A DNA stretch of 24,956 nt from a virus: positions 1 through 24,956 of IMG/VR virus record IMGVR_UViG_3300027898_000036; one strand, 5' to 3'. The position numbers and the translations under genes are program-made. Shown in pieces: positions 22,898 through 24,956 of the stretch. The first letter of the stretch is position 1; every line of letters starts with the position of its first letter. The notes below the pieces were generated by a model. That model was not told where the DNA came from. It made no database searches and saw only the letters and a list, made by a program, of their open reading frames with translations.

Positions 22898-23154
22898 GAT
22901 GGGTCGCTAGAGGGCTCATAAAGGGCCTTAGCGGACTCGTCACCCATGTCTACGACGACGGCTCCTCCTCCTAGAACCCTTTCGATCTCGTCCTCCCTGA
23001 GAAGGTCGATCCGTTGGGTCGTCGCCGTGATGTTCTCGGGTTCCCCGCCTCGGATGACGATCTTCTCGATGACTCCGTTTCTGGTCGAGCGGATCAGGTA
23101 GAGGAGAGCCTTTTCCTTCCGTGTGATGGCGACTTTTGTCTTTGAGTCCTTCAT
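22894..23154 (-). CDS. Small hypothetical protein, 86 residues
   Basis: This 86-residue protein has a basic, helical N-terminus (MKDSKTKVAITRKEKALLYL) and a probable beta segment (VIEKIVIRGGEPENITATTQ). It then has RIDLLREDEIERVLGGGAVV and an acidic, Ser/Pro-containing tail. No known motif is evident. It starts with an ATGA overlap with the previous gene. Its stop codon is part of the downstream promoter's -35 box, so read-through from its own promoter could affect the late promoter. Function unknown. Confidence 0.65.
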   Translation of the reverse strand: MKDSKTKVAITRKEKALLYLIRSTRNGVIEKIVIRGGEPENITATTQRIDLLREDEIERVLGGGAVVVDMGDESAKALYEPSSDPS

Positions 23155-23675
23155 TGTTTGGCTTGAGAGATGTTGTTGATCGATGCGATCGTTACCGACG
23201 ATTGGAAAGCGCTCATCATAGTGGTCTTGAGCGACCTGAGACCAAAAGACGACTCCTTGACCGGCATCGTCTCCTCAAAATAGTATTGCCAGGCTCCGGC
23301 GTTGAATACCGACGCATGTCGGTTAAGGATGTCAGCCGTAGACCCCTCGAGCTCGGAAAGGAGGGCGGCCGTGTCGTCCGGCGTCTCACCTTGGATGATC
23401 CCCGTGATGGTGAGGCTGAGATAAGCTTTCCCCACCGGCCCGGATCCCGTGTTGAGCGCTTCCCACTCCCTCGAGATCGAACCAAACTCGATCATCAAAA
23501 GCGGGGTCATCCCCTCATCGATGTTGTCGGTGTAGTAGGGAAGGACGGTGACGGGAGCAACGCTCTTGCCCGGTGAAAGCACGTTCGCTAAATTGGTGTT
23601 GATCTCCCCGGCGTTGTTGTTGAGGAAAACCGTCAGCGCGTTCGCCGCGTCTTGGATCCTAGGCGATTGTCGCAT
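23151..23675 (-). CDS. Hypothetical phage protein, possible tail-terminator type
   Basis: This is a 174-residue protein. It starts with a helix (PRIQDAANALTVFLNNNAGE), then a strand (VTVLPYYTDNIDEGMTPLLM) and a sheet of short strands (AYLSLTITGIIQGETPDDTA). It continues with a helix (AALLSELEGSTADILNRHAS), an aromatic segment (AWQYYFEETMPVK) and another strand. This helix-sheet-helix order with an aromatic strand late in the chain resembles tail terminator or minor tail proteins, but the match is weak. It overlaps the preceding GT9-like gene by 17 bases. It is separated from the tail genes by the whole head module, so it could also be unrelated. Confidence 0.5.
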   Translation of the reverse strand: MRQSPRIQDAANALTVFLNNNAGEINTNLANVLSPGKSVAPVTVLPYYTDNIDEGMTPLLMIEFGSISREWEALNTGSGPVGKAYLSLTITGIIQGETPDDTAALLSELEGSTADILNRHASVFNAGAWQYYFEETMPVKESSFGLRSLKTTMMSAFQSSVTIASINNISQAKQ

Positions 23676-24956
23676 GGCCGGTCAATTCTGTCACATGTTT
23701 CAAGATCTCGGTCGGTTCAATCTCATCGAGACAGTTCGCTCCCGGGCCTCCGTTCCGGTGAAAGCATCGGTCAGGTCGGTCGACCGCGCATCCTTCGAAC
23801 GGACGGCAAGACATCCGGTACCTTGCCGCGCATAGGGGAGGTTGGTCTTTCCAGATAGTCCGGTAAGGAGTCCGAGCTCCACAAGAACCGATCAGCCCGG
23901 ACGGGTTGTGAGTCGCATAGAGCCACACCGACGGGGTTCCGACCGCGTTCGCGATGTAACTCGCTCCCGAGTCAAACCCGACCCAGCAACGGAGCCGCTT
24001 GATCTGGTGCATGAACCGATCGAGCGGGCCGTCCCCGTACCGAGGAAAACGAGGGTCGCTCCGGATCCCGTCGTCGGTACAAAAGAAAACCGGTTGGAAA
24101 CCCTCTCGATGGAGGAGGTCGGCGAGCTCGTCCGCGCGGGAGTAACGTTTATGGATCCAACCTCCGTTAAGTTGGATCCCGACCGCGAAGTCCCCAAGGT
24201 CGTCGGATGTGTCTTCGCCTCCTGGTTTGATGACCGGGAGCATCCTCTCTTGTATCGGGATGTTGTCGATTCCGAGCTCAAAGAACCCGTGATCGGCCGT
24301 CCCCTCGACTCCGTTCGCGATGTTCCATGTCCGAGCGTTTGACGGGATCTCCTGAGTCTGATAGAGCTCGACCACTTGATCAAAACACGGCATCCTTTGA
24401 CAAACGACCGACGGGCCGCCTTTGACGATGTAACAGATTGTCTTGATGTGAGGATAGAGCCGTTTGAAGTGGTCGACGGCCGAACCGTGCATGATCGCGT
24501 CACCGATCCCCGTCCCGTCAGGGAGTGCCATGACGTAGGTGTCCATGAGCGGAGGGATCGAATAACTGTCCCCCATCGTCACGCGGCCGTAGACTTCCCG
24601 TTTCCAGACGAAAGACTTCGCGTCGACTTGGTTGATCTCATCGAGCGGGTCGACCTCTCCGCTCAGGATATGGACGTCCTTTCGAGGGAAGGGCAGGATC
24701 CTCGAGATCGCCGGACGTTGGCCATGCTCCATGTGGACTCCGCAAACTCGAGCGAGCGCCTCCATGTCCCTCTTGAAAGCGTCCTGGTAATCACGGTCGG
24801 AAACGTTGCAAAGGGTAGCCGAGCCTTCATGGCTCGCGATGAGCGGAAGGATCTCGGGAAAGACCCCGGCCTCGGCGAGGATCCGTTGAGCCGCGACTTG
24901 GTACCCGTCGATCTCAAACCCGCAAAGTCGACCGGCCTGTTTCTTGACCGTCTCGG
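23659..24956 (-). CDS. GT9-like glycosyltransferase, 5' end beyond the right edge (partial)
   Basis: The protein runs out of the right edge: 432 codons are visible and the frame is open to base 24954. An ATG at 24765 is a poor start, with AGAGGG only two bases away. From about the middle it matches heptosyltransferase-type (GT9) enzymes: ALPDGTGIGDAIMH, FAVGIQLNGGWIHKRYSRAD, FQPVFFCTDDG, and WVGFDSGASYIANAVGTPSV then WLYATHNP, with a Cys-rich tail (SCRPFEGC, RCFHRNG, NCLDEI). The N-terminal 115 residues (RLCGFEIDGYQVAAQRILAE and on) are a separate region that I do not recognise. A surface-glycan or virion-glycosylating role is inferred. It is transcribed ahead of the capsid operon and overlaps the next gene by 17 bases. 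Confidence 0.8.
   Translation of the reverse strand, partial: ETVKKQAGRLCGFEIDGYQVAAQRILAEAGVFPEILPLIASHEGSATLCNVSDRDYQDAFKRDMEALARVCGVHMEHGQRPAISRILPFPRKDVHILSGEVDPLDEINQVDAKSFVWKREVYGRVTMGDSYSIPPLMDTYVMALPDGTGIGDAIMHGSAVDHFKRLYPHIKTICYIVKGGPSVVCQRMPCFDQVVELYQTQEIPSNARTWNIANGVEGTADHGFFELGIDNIPIQERMLPVIKPGGEDTSDDLGDFAVGIQLNGGWIHKRYSRADELADLLHREGFQPVFFCTDDGIRSDPRFPRYGDGPLDRFMHQIKRLRCWVGFDSGASYIANAVGTPSVWLYATHNPSGLIGSCGARTPYRTIWKDQPPLCAARYRMSCRPFEGCAVDRPDRCFHRNGGPGANCLDEIEPTEILKHVTELTGHATIA

Noticed and set aside
1-24956. CRISPR arrays, insertion sequences, integrase or attachment sites
   Set aside because: No regularly spaced direct repeats, transposase, recombinase or tRNA-like target was found on either strand.

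Overview
This window is from a tailed double-stranded DNA bacteriophage (or prophage), probably a siphovirus, of a fairly GC-rich bacterium. The evidence is a large terminase, an HK97-type major capsid protein, a Mu gpI-like protease/scaffold, a gpG-like morphogenesis protein, a tape measure candidate and a tail-hub-like protein. Host-type signals are bacterial: Shine-Dalgarno sequences and one near-consensus sigma-70 promoter. No integrase, repressor, tRNA or CRISPR array was found. The portal gene and the host's identity are not visible here.

Layout. Positions 1-2163 hold a short rightward operon: a membrane protein, two small helical proteins that look like paralogues, and a DNA methyltransferase broken by a one-base frameshift in a run of six C. 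Everything from 2153 to 24956 reads leftward. In transcription order (right to left) it encodes a GT9-like glycosyltransferase (cut by the right edge), two small unknown proteins, then a strong promoter at 22870-22897. After the promoter come a papain-like peptidase, a one-helix membrane protein, protease/scaffold, decoration-like protein, major capsid protein, head-tail joining and tail genes, tape measure, a small module (SAP-like protein and an R-V-W-G-type virion protein), a radical SAM protein, a triple-domain GT2 glycosyltransferase, a tail-hub-like protein and finally the terminase. Almost all junctions overlap by 1-17 bases (TAATG, TGATG, ATGA, GTGA). This suggests one translationally coupled late operon of about 20.7 kb.

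The most unusual elements are: (1) a perfect 34-bp palindrome after the capsid gene whose centre is GTTTCACGTGAAAC, the core of the bacterial ParB-binding site parS; (2) a radical SAM protein with about 220 Thr-rich residues inserted between its core and its C-terminal cysteine region, coupled to a triple glycosyltransferase and a tail protein, suggesting a virion-modification cassette; (3) a large excess of GGATCC/GATC sites; (4) the C6 frameshift inside the methyltransferase catalytic motif.
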